Shown here: one piece after another, positions 49,701 through 61,985 of the stretch
Numbering within the stretch: position 1 is the first letter of the stretch
Layout: every line of letters starts with the position of its first letter
Source: Sphagnum magellanicum
Taxonomy: Eukaryota; Streptophyta; Sphagnopsida; Sphagnales; Sphagnaceae
Assembly (NCBI GenBank): GCA_021904315.1
Contig: CM038924.1
Coordinates: forward strand, 17,566,051 to 17,630,050
Direction: 5' to 3'
Length of the DNA stretch: 64,000 nt
Made by a program: the position numbers and the translations under genes
Notes under the pieces: model-generated
The model's database searches: none
Told to the model about the DNA's origin: nothing
What the model saw: only the letters and a program-made list of their open reading frames with translations

Positions 49701-52050
49701 AATTATGTGCGGAATATGGATTTATAAATACTTGCTATGATTTTTCCCATCTTGTTTCTTTCACCACATTTTGTCCAGCCCAAGGATGCCCGTTAAAGTT
49801 TCTAGCTCCCATTCAGGTGTATGAATTACCCACTTGATTTTCAAGTAAGGCTCCCCCAACACCCCTATAGATGCAATTTTTTATATGCTTTTAGTTCTAT
49901 AGCTCAAACCTCCTTTAGGCGTCATCAACCCTCAGCATCAACCGTTTATAAGTCTTAATTCTAACAAGAACATAGAGCTGGCCATGATATAATCACTAGC
50001 GCAGCAGAAAAACAACACAACAACTATAGATTCTTGCAAGCTCTACCTTCTCCCCAAATTGTAATAGTTTGAACCAAAAACAGACATGTCCTTCTTCCTT
50101 CGAACTCCCCTTCTTATCTTTGTCCAATCGCTTCCTACTCCCATCAACCTTGCATGCTTGAAGCGCGTTTAGCCACCCATCGTTTGTTGCAACTTGTTTC
50201 ACATAACACACAAACAACAAAATTTCCTACTCACAACCACTAACAAATAGTGTGGATCAACTCTGCCGCCTGCACGAAGAAAGTTGATGATTACTCAAAA
50301 CTAAACCTAAACCCTAAAACAAAATGGTGTTCACATTAGAGAATCCCAAGTGACTTCCTGTCTGGTCACACCCTTTCTACCATTTCCATTAGTACCTAGT
50401 TTATGTGAATAAGCATTTCAAGGGAAAGACAATAAGGGGTTTGGGTAGTGTCCAAAAATTTAGGTTGACAAAGTTTGCAAGAAAAAATATCCTTTTAGTA
50501 ATGGAGATGATGTCAATGTGCCCCTCTTCAATGAGTTATCTGACAAGTTGAAAAACATGTCTTGTAAATCATTCCCCAAGGGATTTTGGGCTTGATCATT
50601 TCCTCTTGAAGTAGTTTCTATTTTAAGCTTGTTTTGAGTTCTCCCTCCCCCAAATGCTTTCCAAGGCATTGTTATGATTTCCACCATGCTATGGCCAATG
50701 GTGCCCTTTCTAATCACTCCCCACCAGTTTTTTTTTAATTAATTATTTATTTACCTTCAGTTTTCAAACTTTAGCAGCATTTGAACCATGGTGTAGTAAT
50801 AGGGTGCGAAACTAGCACTAGGTATGACAAAATTTAGTTTCAACATGGCTAACTTTTGGGGAGTTATTTGGTTAAGGATTTTCTTAAATAAATTTAAAAT
50901 GGCTTTTGGATTTTTTTTCTTGGGAAAAAACGAAAGCTACATTCTAAAACTTTCCTTTTGAAATAGGCTAAGTTTCAAAATCCTACATGTATAATAGCAA
51001 TGCAACAAGCAACATTATTTTTTAGTTCTCAAGCTCCATGAACATTAGATTTTTATGGTTTTCTAAGAAGTTTGGCTCAATCATCAACAATGAATTTTGA
51101 GAATTTCAAACAAAGCTATTCTAATTTTCAACATAACATCCATTTTCAATTTTAAAATGTTAGCTTAAATTAGTGTCAATTTTGAAAGAATTGAACCTCT
51201 AAATTGTCCATTGTAGCATAACTAACCTAAAAAATAAAAACAAAACACATAATTAATGAAATTATACAAAAACAATGAAACACATTATACATATTACATA
51301 TTACATACTAACATAGGTATTACCCTTTAAGCAATAAGGTACAAGTATTGAATTCTCATTCTTGAAAATACAAAATTCAAACTTTAGAGCCACACATTCA
51401 AACACCTTGACATAACTCATAAAGATATGGGTTTAGGATTGTGGAGTTGAATATTGAATTTATCCAAGTCTAGACTTTAAAGTTTGGATTGTGAATCCTC
51501 AAGCAAAGATCTAATGTCATATGAATATGTCCAAGTCTAAATTGTGGACAATGGGCCAAAAAGCAAAAATTTGAATCTTAATGCCTTGATCATCATTCAT
51601 AATACATATGGCAACTTTCCAAAGAGTTGGTCAACACAGTAGCCAAATTTTAGAAAGTTAAGTTTCCAACATAATCACAAAACAAACTTAACATCATGGA
51701 AACTTAAGGATTCAAGGAAAAAAAGGTTAACAAAAACTTCAAGGATAAAAAACACATTAAACATCACCATAGTGCTTGCTTTCACTTTTCCAATATTCGA
51801 TCACCTCCTTGTAACGAAACTACAATAATGTAAAGAAATATTGTTAATATAGTCATGGGGAGATGGGGAATTAGCTCTTATGAAGGTTGGCCCAATTTCA
51901 AGAAATTCAATTTTGAAAAACACCATTCATATTCACATTACCAAAACAAAGATATGACTTGTTTCAACAAGTTTGAAATATTAAAGCAGGATGTGACACT
52001 ACATTCTAAGGTTTGAAATGGTGCACCATAGGTGAAGAGGTTCTATAACC
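46769..52050. other. AT-rich intergenic; no gene seen
   Basis: Contains an ATAA microsatellite near 47349-47370 and a short 44-bp tandem duplication at about 48590-48668 (ATGTAGTTTCTAGTATCAAAGG twice). No domain or RNA gene is recognised. Confidence 0.45.
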
Positions 52051-52767
52051 AAAAAGGAGAGGACCCAAAACACCAATCTGAACCCTCTCGGGATCTCACT
52101 CTGACAAAATGAGGATCAGACGAACACAACTTGGAGAAATGTCACAACAACATACAGACAGATGGATGCACACAATGGATTTATTGCAAAGGAAAAGAAG
52201 TTCCTCAGAGCTCTTGCCGACGCAGCTCCTGCACAGAATCTCAAGTACCCAAAACACAGAGTTCGCATACCACACAGATCCCCCTTGATGCTACAGATCT
52301 CACCTTAGACTTTCAACACTCACTCTTACACCATCTACACCTGACTTCCTAGATTCATGAGCTTGGCCTTGCTAGTCACCAACGCAGCGGAAGAAAAATC
52401 AGCAACTAGCTATCCCTTGCGCATTCCTCTGCATTCTCCCCAAAAACTTCCCTATTCTCCCGACTTTGCCTGTCTTGCTCCAGAATTGTCAATGTCTCTT
52501 TCATACACCTCCTCTTCCCTAACTCCAAACTTGCATTCGAAGCCTCGCCATCCCGTTACGCCATCCTAGTCGGTTCCATCCTTCCTCATCATGGCCAGCC
52601 GCCATTCCCCTAGTACCTCACCACATTCATCACCCAAAAAACATCCTCCCATGCAACCCATGCAATAAAGGAGCGCCGTCATCAGATTACGACTGATTAA
52701 TCAACAAGGAAAAACCATCAACATCTCAAGCCGCCATATTACTATGGGGACCTAAAGTCACACCACA
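52051..52767 (-). repeat. 3' LTR of the gypsy element
   Basis: On the minus strand it begins TGTGGTGTGACTTTAGG. Its far end is hard to place within 3 bases because both LTR copies continue with ACC beyond the AAAAAGGAGAG border. Confidence 0.9.
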
Positions 52768-52770
52768 TAT

Positions 52771-52790
52771 GTAACCCCTCCCTTTTTAAA
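52771..52790 (-). other. Polypurine tract of the gypsy element
   Basis: The minus strand reads AAAAAGGGAGGGG, 3-4 bases before the 3' LTR begins with TGTGG. This is the expected position of the plus-strand primer. Confidence 0.75.
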
Positions 52791-53094
52791 CAGCTGAGTC
52801 CCTCAGCTTCATCTAGTCTGGTTGGACGTGATAAATTTGAAGATCTCGACGAGACCTTTTCCATTGGCGCCCATCAGCATCCTAAACAATGCATATGCGG
52901 CTCCCTTCTTCGAAGTCAAGATTCCCAATTCCGTCCGTGTGCGCAACAAACAAGTAGGGACCTTCCTAGCTGGCAGTCAACGCCTTCTTCTTCCTAGGTT
53001 TCTTCATTTTGACCATTGTTTCACTAGCCACCAGACCCTCAAAAGTCTGTTTCCCTTTTCTAGTAGCATAGGCCCTTTTTTGTCTCTGCTGTGC

Positions 53095-54000
53095 CTATGT
53101 TACATTAAACAGAACATTCTCATGAATGCTGGCAATCAACCTCACCTTCTGTGTGAACTGTTTTGCAGTAGTTTCTACATCAGCAGTGTCATCAATCTCA
53201 GCAGTTAATGAATGCAAATAGTTGTCAACTCTCAGGCGTGGTGTCCGCCCAGTCAGAATCATAAAAGGCGAGAACTTTGTGCTGGCCTGAATCCCGCATC
53301 TGTATCCAAACAGAACCTTTGCCAATTGTTCGTCCCAGCAATTGGCATTCTCAGGTGCTGCAGACAGTATCGCTATACCTTGTTTGATCGTCTTGATTAG
53401 GCGCTCAGCCATACCATTGCACTGCGGCCATTGAGGCACAATGTGTTGATGATGAATCCCGTAATCCTTACACATGGCGTCAAATTCTGCCGCCCATTCT
53501 CCTCCGTTGTTGGTCAACACAAATTCGGGCACCCCGTACCTACAGATTATATCGTCCTCCAGGAATCTGGCTACTGTTTTGGCTCCATGATCAGCCATAG
53601 CCTTTGCCTCACACCACTTAGAGTAGTGATCGATGGCCACCAGGATGTATTTGTTGCCTGTTCTAGTTTCAGGCAATGGACTTGCAGTATCCAATGCAAC
53701 ACAATGGAACAGATCACAGACAGGAATACTTTTCAAGTTCGCATCTCTGGATCGGATGCTTCCTGAGCTCCTCACCAATTGGCACTGTTGGCACCCTTTG
53801 ACTACTGTCTTGACATCTGCAGTCCAATTGTGCCAGAAGTACCTGCGTCGAATCTCAGCTATCGTTCGCTATTCCCCAAGATGTCCCAGGTCTTCATGCA
53901 TTTGTCTCACAAGAGACATCCTCTCCTCAGGTCTGGGTACAAGCAAGTTCTTGAAGCAAAGTTTTTGCTCCTTCCAACAATAATGGCTTGCCTTCTTCCT
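53095..54000 (-). pseudogene. Gypsy integrase with changed catalytic residue and a stop
   Basis: The zinc-binding part (MHEDLGHLGE ... GCQQCQ) is interrupted by TAG at 53869-53871. The core reads LDTASPLP, then VLTNNGGEW, then NGMAERLIKT. The first acid and the glutamate are present with the expected 35-residue spacing between the second site and the Glu. The second catalytic Asp is Asn (codon AAC, 53509-53511). It should be inactive even apart from the stop. No chromodomain is seen downstream. Confidence 0.9.
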
Positions 54001-54820
54001 GATCCTCTTGCCTTCCTCAACACCAATTGCATCAGGCAATGTACCTTGATGTAGCAGTGTTAAGCAGTCTGTATCTTCCCATATGTCAATGCGCTGGACC
54101 TCACTCCCTGGTTCCCTTCTTCGAAGGAATCTGTAGGACTCAGTTCAGGGTCCCCAAGCTCGGACAGTTCCTGGGCTGCCAGAACTAACTCCAATTGTTG
54201 TCGCTTGTCAAAATATCGCGGCCTCCTTCTTCTTGACACCATTCACACTACCTCGTTCTGCATAGACTCCTCGCTTGTTGACACCGCTTCTTCATCTGGA
54301 AGAAGTTCCTTAGACGGGTCTTCTTCCGATGTAGCATCAATCATGTACAGCTGATGGCTGTTGACATACCTCCAGTGATTGATACCAAAACAACATGCAT
54401 TATGTTGTACCAATCTTCTGTCCCTCCTCCTAATTCCCATCCATTTTGTCTCTTCACCTGTCTGAACACAAAGAAGCTCTCTTTCTCCTTCAGGCACATC
54501 AGCCTTAGGTCCTGCGACGTCTTGAGTTCCTCACCAAAACCATCGTCATCCGCAGCTAATCCAACTAGATTCCTACTCAAAGCATCGACATTCATGTGTT
54601 TGAGCCCTGGGCAGTGCACTATTTTGAAACTAAAGTCTTGCAACATGCCGACCCACCTACCTCGCCTACCATGTGCATCAGACACAGTCGCCAACCACTC
54701 TAGTGGTTTGTGATCTGTGCGTAAGATGAAGTGCTTCATATGCAAGTACTGTCTGAAATGCATCACACCCCAGATCAGGGCGTAGCATTCTCCTTCCATT
54801 GGATGGAATTTCCTCTGAGC
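54001..54820 (-). pseudogene. Gypsy RNase H second half and linker, frameshifted
   Basis: MEGECYALIWGVMHFRQYL and LRTDHKPLEWL mark the second half of RNase H. The frame shifts in the overlap 54341-54497, after which another frame continues to about 54060. TAG at 54821-54823 separates this part from the upstream RT frame. Confidence 0.8.
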
Positions 54821-55722
54821 CTAAGTCAGGCTCTTGCTGGGGTATGTTATGACCTTCTCAAACTTCCCTTCTCTTTGTGACAGTATTGCTCCAACACCCT
54901 TGGTCGACCAATCCACGTCCAGCCAAAATGTTCGCTTGAAATCTGGCCGTATGAGCACAGGCGCATCCACCAGAGCCGCTTTCAACGCATGGTATGCATG
55001 TTCACAGCCCACATCCCATACAAATGCAACGTCCTTCTTTGTCAATTCAAACAAAGGACCTGCCAAGTTCGAGTAGCCTCTAATGTGTTTCCGGTAATAA
55101 CCTATCAGACCTAAGAATGATCTGACGCTTGGGACGTTCTTTGGTGTTAGGAAATGCAACACTGTTCCTATTTTTCCTGGATCGGGTCGGATACCTTCCT
55201 TGCTCACCATATGACCTAGAAAGGTAATAGTCTTTGCAGCGAAGCAACATTTGCTTGGATTGAGTTTCAAATTTACTTCCCTGAGTTTGCAAAGCACCGC
55301 CTCCAAATGCTGGAGGTGCTCCCCCCAGTTTTCATTGTGGACATTGAGGTCGTCCACAAACACCTTCAGAAATCTGCTTCCCAGCTCCTTGAAGACTTCC
55401 GACATAGTGCGAGTGAATGTACTCGTTGCATTCTTAAGTCCGAAAGGCATAACTGTCCAATCGTACAGTCTAGTCTTGGTGATCAGAGCTATCTTCTTCA
55501 TATCCTTGAGAGCCATTCGAATTTGCCAGAACCCAGATTGTAGATCTAAAGCTGTAAACCATGTCGATTTTCCAAGCTGATTAATCACGTCCTCCACGAG
55601 TGGCATTGGAAACATATCTCGGCGTGTTTGAGCATTGAGAGGCAGGCGTATTCAGAGTTGCTAGGCCTCATCTTGCCCAAGTCTACCAATGCATCTATCT
55701 GTCTTTTCACTTCAGCTTCTTC
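54821..55722 (-). pseudogene. Gypsy reverse transcriptase and start of RNase H, with internal deletion
   Basis: Landmarks include MFPMPLVEDV, WFTALDLQSGFWQI, MPFGLKNA, the polymerase acid pair in KVFVDDL (about 55360-55349), FLGHMVSKEG, FLGLIGYYRKHI, and the RNase H start FWLDVDW. Near 55641-55650 a stretch of about 25 residues that gypsy RTs normally carry between SEYA and the MFPMP segment is missing, and the frame changes there. The polymerase cannot be made as one chain. Confidence 0.9.
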
Positions 55723-58116
55723 CTAGTAAGACAGTCGACCAGGAGACGCTTTGCAAGGTGGAAATCCTTGCGTGTCAATACTGTGTTTTCCAATGGTACA
55801 GTAACCCAATTCACCTTTGTTCCAGGCAAACACATCTTGGTATCTTCCCAGCATTGCCCAGAGTTGTTGCTGCCCATGCTCACCTAAATTGGTGTTGATC
55901 TTGATCCGTTCACAAATCTCCTTCCACCTAACATTCAATGCAAGAGGGTTGAAAGATGCAGGTATCATAGAGGACTGACATTCAGAGTGGTTGTTCTCTA
56001 TCTGGATAGTTTGAAGCAGCACCGGCAGTGTAGAGTCGTGCCCTAAACTGTGTTGGTGCGACAACTATGGAGCAGGTACATCGCGCATGGCTTGTCTGCT
56101 TTTCTCAGCATCAGATACCCATCTGATCCAGTCAGCGTAATCATCCCCTTCCTCAATCTCCTCCATCATGATCTCGTCTGCTTGCTCTTGCAACATCAGT
56201 CGCAGCATCTCTTGCGGTCCCTTTGAGTTCACTAATTCCTCGAACTCAGCATCTGCAAACTCATCCTCTGATTCGACCTGTTCGAATTGGTTGGATTCCG
56301 AATCGTGGTAGTCACTATTGTCATCATCGTCAGAATTTGAGAAAGACACGCCGTCTCCCTCTTGGATGGACTCTAGAACTTGATGAAGTGCCGCATCATC
56401 ATCTTGAGCAGCAGGTGCATCCTTCTGGGTAGTTGATGGCCCTTGCTCCATCGCACCCGTACTCATTTTCTGCAACAAGTTCACCATTGTCAATGGCAAT
56501 ACTTCTACATCGGTACTAGGCCCATGCCTTACCTGGATCAAACCTCGTTCCACATCAAGCACCGCTCCAATTTTCATCAGAAAGTCTAAACCCAGTAGCA
56601 CATCGTATCCATCCGTGTTGACTACCATGAAAGTCATGGTACATTGGATACCTCCAATCCTGACTTGCAGCTCATCAATCCGTCCCAATGCCCGAGTAAC
56701 CATTCCCGATAAAGTCTTGTAACTCTCATTCCCCGTCACAAGATGCATCATTCCTAATTCCCTCACTACAGCAGCAGCCAACATAGACATGGATGCTCCT
56801 GTATCTACCAAACCTTCGACAATGCATTTGTTGATTTCCACAGGTAAGTGCAGAGTCTTGCTCCGATGCGTCTTGCTGATGCAAATCTTCCTTAGTGATG
56901 GGATTGCAGAGACCACTGAAACCTGATTCTCGGTGGCCTCTGAGTCCCTTTTCTTCCTTGCCAGCTTCACCAGGTTCTCAAGATGCTCCAGCTCGCTAGG
57001 AATCATGAGAATAATCTCCATGGGGGAAAGAGAAATCTTTCCTTTTACAAAATGTGATAGAATTTTGGATCTAACAGAAGCGTCCCTGTTCGTACTAGCT
57101 CCCTCTCTTTCAGCTTCGGGGGTTGGCGCGACTCCTCCTTGTGCTGCATCGACAGGAGTTCTCCTCCTTGGCACTCGGGTGTAGGAAAACAAATTCTCAT
57201 TTCCACACAGCTTATTAAGCTGTTGTTCAGTTGCTGCTTCATCATCAAGCAACACCTCCAAGAAATTCGCTGCTCCAGTTGTTGATTTGCCATCTTTAGG
57301 CTTCTTCCAACATTTGTCTTCAGAGTGTCCCAATCCTGCACAGAAGGCACATTTGATACCATAGTTTTCTATCCTATGCGGCATATTGCACTTTGCACAT
57401 TTTGGCCGTGCTTCATTTAGCCTCGGACAAGCGGTGGCCATATGGTCCCCACCTTTATAGAGTTTGCATCCTCCAAAGACAGTGGAAGAGGATGATGATG
57501 CTGGATCATGCGAATTCCCTTTGAAGAAATTAATGAGTGTATTATTCAATGCAGTCACCTGCTTCTCCACATTGCTTTCCAATGTCTCCTCTTCCTGTTC
57601 CTTTCGAAAAGGCTCATACGGTGTTTCCCCGAGTTCACCCAAGACTCTTTCTACCTTAGTTGCAGCTCCAACTAATTCTTCGATATCCACAAACGTCCTC
57701 ACCATACATAGCTTGCGGATTTCTGGCCTTAGTCTAGCCAAAAATCTTCTCTTTTGTTCCACATCTGGTATTGTGCCCTTGCGGAACAATTTGTCCAGTC
57801 GCTCAAAATACTTCTGAACCCTCTCTCTGGGTTCTTGCTTGATGGCATCCAGCTTCATACGGACGTCATTAGTGTCCACATTGCCATAGTTCTGGATCAT
57901 CAACATTCGGAGATTGTCCCAGTCAGCAGGTGCTGGCTGTAGTCGTCGAAACCACTCCTTCGCACGACCACGTAGATTCAACTTGGCGATTTTGAACAAT
58001 TTGTCAGGAGTGAGGTCACAGACCTCAGCGGCCATGGTCAATCGATCCGCCCAATCACTGACATCCTCACAATCCCGTCCCCAGAACAAATTGTCCATCC
58101 CTTGGGGACTCGTCAT
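55723..58116 (-). pseudogene. Gypsy gag and aspartic protease
   Basis: From the ATG at 58116, an open frame of 683 codons runs to TAG at 56065-56067, then continues in the same frame to TAG at 55723-55725. Order: capsid-like region (AEVCDLTPDKLFKIAKLNLRG, WFRRLQPAPADW); zinc knuckles, one intact (CAFCAGLGHSEDKC) and one with the second Cys replaced by Tyr (CKLYKGG...C); protease with VDTGASMSML and a later DVLLGLDFL; then an Asp/Glu-rich stretch (SNSDDDDNSDYHDSE). The protease active-site triad DTG is intact. Confidence 0.88.
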
Positions 58117-58241
58117 TTCTTCAGAGGATCTGCAACATAGCAGTCGTGCAGCAATCCCTTCCACACACAATCCTTCAAACCAAAAACAAATACAAACAAA
58201 ATTGCACAGGAACTGAGCTCCTGCAACACAATTTTGATTCA

Positions 58242-58993
58242 AAAAGAAAGAAAAACAAAAGATGTCCTATTCATGCATTGAATTCGGACTGAGCACCCTC
58301 TACTACGGGTCTCAAAGGTGCAACATTGGATGGAACAGTGGTGAAGTTCTGCTCATCCGTTGATTCTTGCTGGAATCTCATCTCTCCTTCCTGGCTTCAC
58401 CAGATTCTCCAGCTAATGAGGCGGGATCTTGATCCGCCATGCTCCACACGAAGTAAACAATCTCCCTCCTGAAACAAATCCTCTACACCAGGAATGTACA
58501 ATCTCACAAAATGATTAGGTGACACCGCCAACTTAGGAATCCAGACATCCCCTAGCCCTGGCACTACACGTTGCCTCTCAGCATATGTGGGAACAACCCT
58601 ACGCAAGATAGGAGGTGAAGTAGAAGTTGGCCTGTAAGTCTGAGGTCGACACCCATCCCCTTATTCCATCAATTACCTTCAACCAGACTCGTGCACGAGT
58701 GTAGAAACCACTATGAGCTACCTCTACAGCAATATTTCCTACCCGAGCTTGGTCAGGATCTATCCCCACAATGCGCACCACTCCAAAGCCTAGAAAATGC
58801 AAAATCACTGCTCCTCTCTGTGGACCGTTCTGAACAGTAAGGAAATCAAATCTACCAACAAGTTATTGCTTTCGAATCTCTTGAGTTACTTCTTCCACAG
58901 GAATCTCATCACCGCTAGACGAAGACATGACTCTCAGCAATCATTTTATCTAAGCATCTACCAGTTCTACCAAGGTTGTAGCCACGCAACCAT
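58242..58993 (-). pseudogene. Gypsy 5' leader with a broken upstream frame
   Basis: After the primer-binding site, ATG at 58928 opens a 21-codon frame (MSSSSGDEIPVEE...) that ends at TAA. Continuations in the same and a shifted frame (about 58808-58599 and 58606-58397) suggest a formerly longer reading frame ahead of gag, now broken by stops and a frameshift. Its protein has no domain I recognise. Confidence 0.5.
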
Positions 58994-59005
58994 GCTCTGA
59001 TACCA
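58994..59005 (-). other. Primer-binding site, initiator-Met tRNA type
   Basis: The minus strand reads TGGTATCAGAGC next to the 5' LTR, the usual tRNA-iMet primer site of plant LTR retrotransposons. Confidence 0.85.
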
Positions 59006-59722
59006 AAAAGGAGAGGGACCCAAAACACCAATCTGAACCCTCTCGGGATCTCACTCTGACAGAATGAGGATCAGACGAACACAACTCGGAGAAATGTCAC
59101 AACAACATACAGACAGATGGATGCACACAATGGATTTATTGCAAAGGAAAAGAAGTTCCTTAAAGCTCCTGCCGACGCAGCTCCTGCACATAATCTCAAG
59201 TACCCAAAACACAGAGTTCGCATACCACACAAATCCCCCTCGATGCTATAGATCTCATTTTAGATTTTCAACATTCACTCTTACACCATCTACACCTGAC
59301 TTCCCAGATTCATGAGCTTGGCCTTGCTAGTCACCAACGCAGCGGAAGAAAAATCAGCAACTAGCTATCCCTTGCGCATTCCTCTGCATTCTCCCCAAAA
59401 ACTTCCCTATTCTCTCGACTTTGCCTGTCCTGTTCCAGAATTGTCGATGCCTCTCTCATACACCTCCTCTTCCCTAACTCCAAACTTGCATTCGAAGCCT
59501 CGCCATCCCGTTACGCCGTCCTAGTCGGTTCCATCCTTCCTCATCATGGCCAGCCGCCATTCCCCTAGTACCTCACCACATTCATCACCCAAAAAGCAAC
59601 CTCCCATGCAACCCATGCAATAAAGGAGCGCCGTCATCAGATTACGGCTGATTAATCAACAAGGAAAAACCATCAACATCTCAAGCCGCCATATTACTGT
59701 GGGGACCTAAAGTCACACCACA
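59005..59722 (-). repeat. 5' LTR of the gypsy element
   Basis: Begins TGTGGTGTGACTTTAGG at 59722 on the minus strand and matches the 3' LTR along its full length. Confidence 0.92.
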
Positions 59723-61985
59723 GTTCAAGTCAAAGGGAAGTTTCATGGCAACCTTGGCTTGACTTTTCATTGTCACTTTGAAAAAGCTTTGTTACATGTC
59801 GAAGGTTGATCCAAAAAGGATTTCAAGGACCAAAAGTTGTAAATCACCTAGTTCTTTTGTAAGTGCCATGTGGGAACTTGAATAATGTTATTTTAGAATT
59901 ACAAGGTGCTTTCGAAAAGATATTTTAGCTTCCTCTTAAAGCCAATACTATGGGTAAATGATGCCAAATGCATCAAAAACCTCATGAAATGGAAACTTAA
60001 TGTCTAATTTAATTAATAATGACTTCACAATTTCTACAACAAATTCAAATCCACCCCACATACATGAACAAGTTGCAACCTACAAGTTGCAAAACAATAG
60101 AGATGAAAAAAAAATCATGTAAAGTTAGAGACCCCAAAAGAAAAAAACAATTGAAAAAAATAAAAATCAAACAACCAAAGATTGCTATTTCCACACCATT
60201 TGCACATTGGTCATTGACCTCATTTGTACAATTTCTTCTCCCACGTTGTATTTTCAATATACTAATAATTTTTTTTAATACCATTCAATTGAAAAATCAA
60301 ATGTTTCATAAATGATTCAAACATCTACTACCATTACAATGTGATGGATTCATGAATACAATCCAATAAGGAATGGTATTTGTGGCAAGATCAACAAAGA
60401 GGGCATATATTTAAGATTGGTGAATCTTTAACATAATAAAAAAAATAAAAAATGAAATGGCATTGTTTTGATAAAACTTGAGGGCAACCCCATTCTTGGG
60501 TGCTACCATTAGGAATGTCACACCTTGATTTTTTTGGACCCATTGAACTTTGAAAAATTATAAGAAACACTTAAATGAACATTTTCATAAAAAATTTATG
60601 AATACATTTATTAAATTCCATAATTTTGAAAAACCCAATAATATTAGGAATATTTTGTATTTTGATATTCATAATCATTGCATTTAAAAAAAGTTTCAAG
60701 AACATAGCGTTGGTTTTTTTCCTTTAACTTTTTGGTTAGGAATACAAATTTGAAACATGATTTTCTCATCAATTTTTTTCTTAAGTTAATTTGAAAGTCA
60801 CTTTTATTCAGGTTTTTATTTGACAATTAATTGATTAAATATGATTTAGTTATGAATTTTCAAAGTTGAGGCTATTGATTTTGTAAGGGGCCATTTTAAT
60901 TAGGAATATAATTTTTTTTAAATTTCCAATTTTAAAAATTCCCAAATAAACTTCAAGCCATATATTAGAGCATGCAATTGATAAACATGAAAAAATAATA
61001 ATATCTAGTAGTGAAAACATTTAACAAAAAGGACCCAAAAAATGATTTAGTTGTTTTCGATTCCTTAACCATTCCTTGAGGTGATTCCTAATGGTACCAC
61101 TTGAGGATGGGTTCGCCCTTGATCAAAGTATGCATTATTTCTAAAAGAGGGAGGATACAAGACATGATAACAAAACATCCAAATCAAATAAGAGTTCAAA
61201 GTTGTTTGTAACTTGAGAATTTGTGACCATGTCTAGGCCCACTTCATCAAAATAGTCTTGTATTTTTCCATCACCTTCTTTGTAAGGCTAAGCATGGGAA
61301 TCCGTTTGGTTTTGACATTTTTTCAATAGCTTAAAACCTTTAATTTCCATGACGTTAATTAATTTTGTGAATTTCAAATGTTGTTTGGGGATGTTGCAAT
61401 AATATTAGTACAAATATTTAAGTAATGTTTCCATTCAATGCACCAACAAAAAAACAAATATAGTTTGCACATCCAAATTAACTTAATGAAAAACACAATG
61501 CACACCTAAACTCAAAGGAGCCCAAGATTCACAAGTTATAATTGTAACACTAGATTTAATGCCTTGGAATACACTTGTACCATCAACACCAAAAACAACA
61601 AGGTTTGCTACAATTTCGATTCCACCAAAATTACATTCATTTAAAAGAAAATCCATAATCCATTTCATTAAATTGTTAGCACCAAACCCACCCATGGACA
61701 ATAGCAATGGAATTCACATTTAATTTTCCACCACATAAACACATATAAATAACCATTATTGGTTGTTAACATAAGTAATTTCAATGCATGTGATTGAAAT
61801 GTATTGAGCTCCCATCATAATTGCTTTTAATGTTTTTGAACCTCATAAGTGAATATGTTTACCCATCACTCACCTATTGTAATGAACATGAAAATAATCA
61901 AGTTTACAGGATTTCTTAGACCAAAACAAAAAACATGAGCAACTACCTAGTTTCATTATAATGGGCATGAAAACAATGGGATTTT
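59723..61985. other. AT-rich intergenic; no gene seen
   Basis: Low-complexity AT-rich sequence with A-rich runs near 60100-60170 and 60430. No recognisable coding region. Confidence 0.5.

Larger units (their letters stand above)
52051..59722 (-). mobile_element. Ty3/gypsy LTR retrotransposon, full-length but inactive
   Basis: The 7.67-kb element reads on the minus strand: 5' LTR (59722-59005), primer-binding site, gag-protease, RT-RNase H, integrase, polypurine tract, 3' LTR (52767-52051). Integrase after RT marks the gypsy order. The LTRs are 717 and 718 bp and differ by roughly 25 substitutions (about 3.5 percent, 23 of them transitions) plus one indel, counted by eye. Frames are broken by several TAG/TAA stops, frameshifts and a deletion in RT. 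A clear target duplication was not found; GTTC beside the right end recurs about 10 bases from the left end, which is weak. Described as a dead genomic copy. Confidence 0.95.

Noticed and set aside
50300-50325. Telomere-like AAACCTAAACCCTAAAAC words
   Set aside because: There are only two degenerate units, not an interstitial telomere array, and no gene is nearby.
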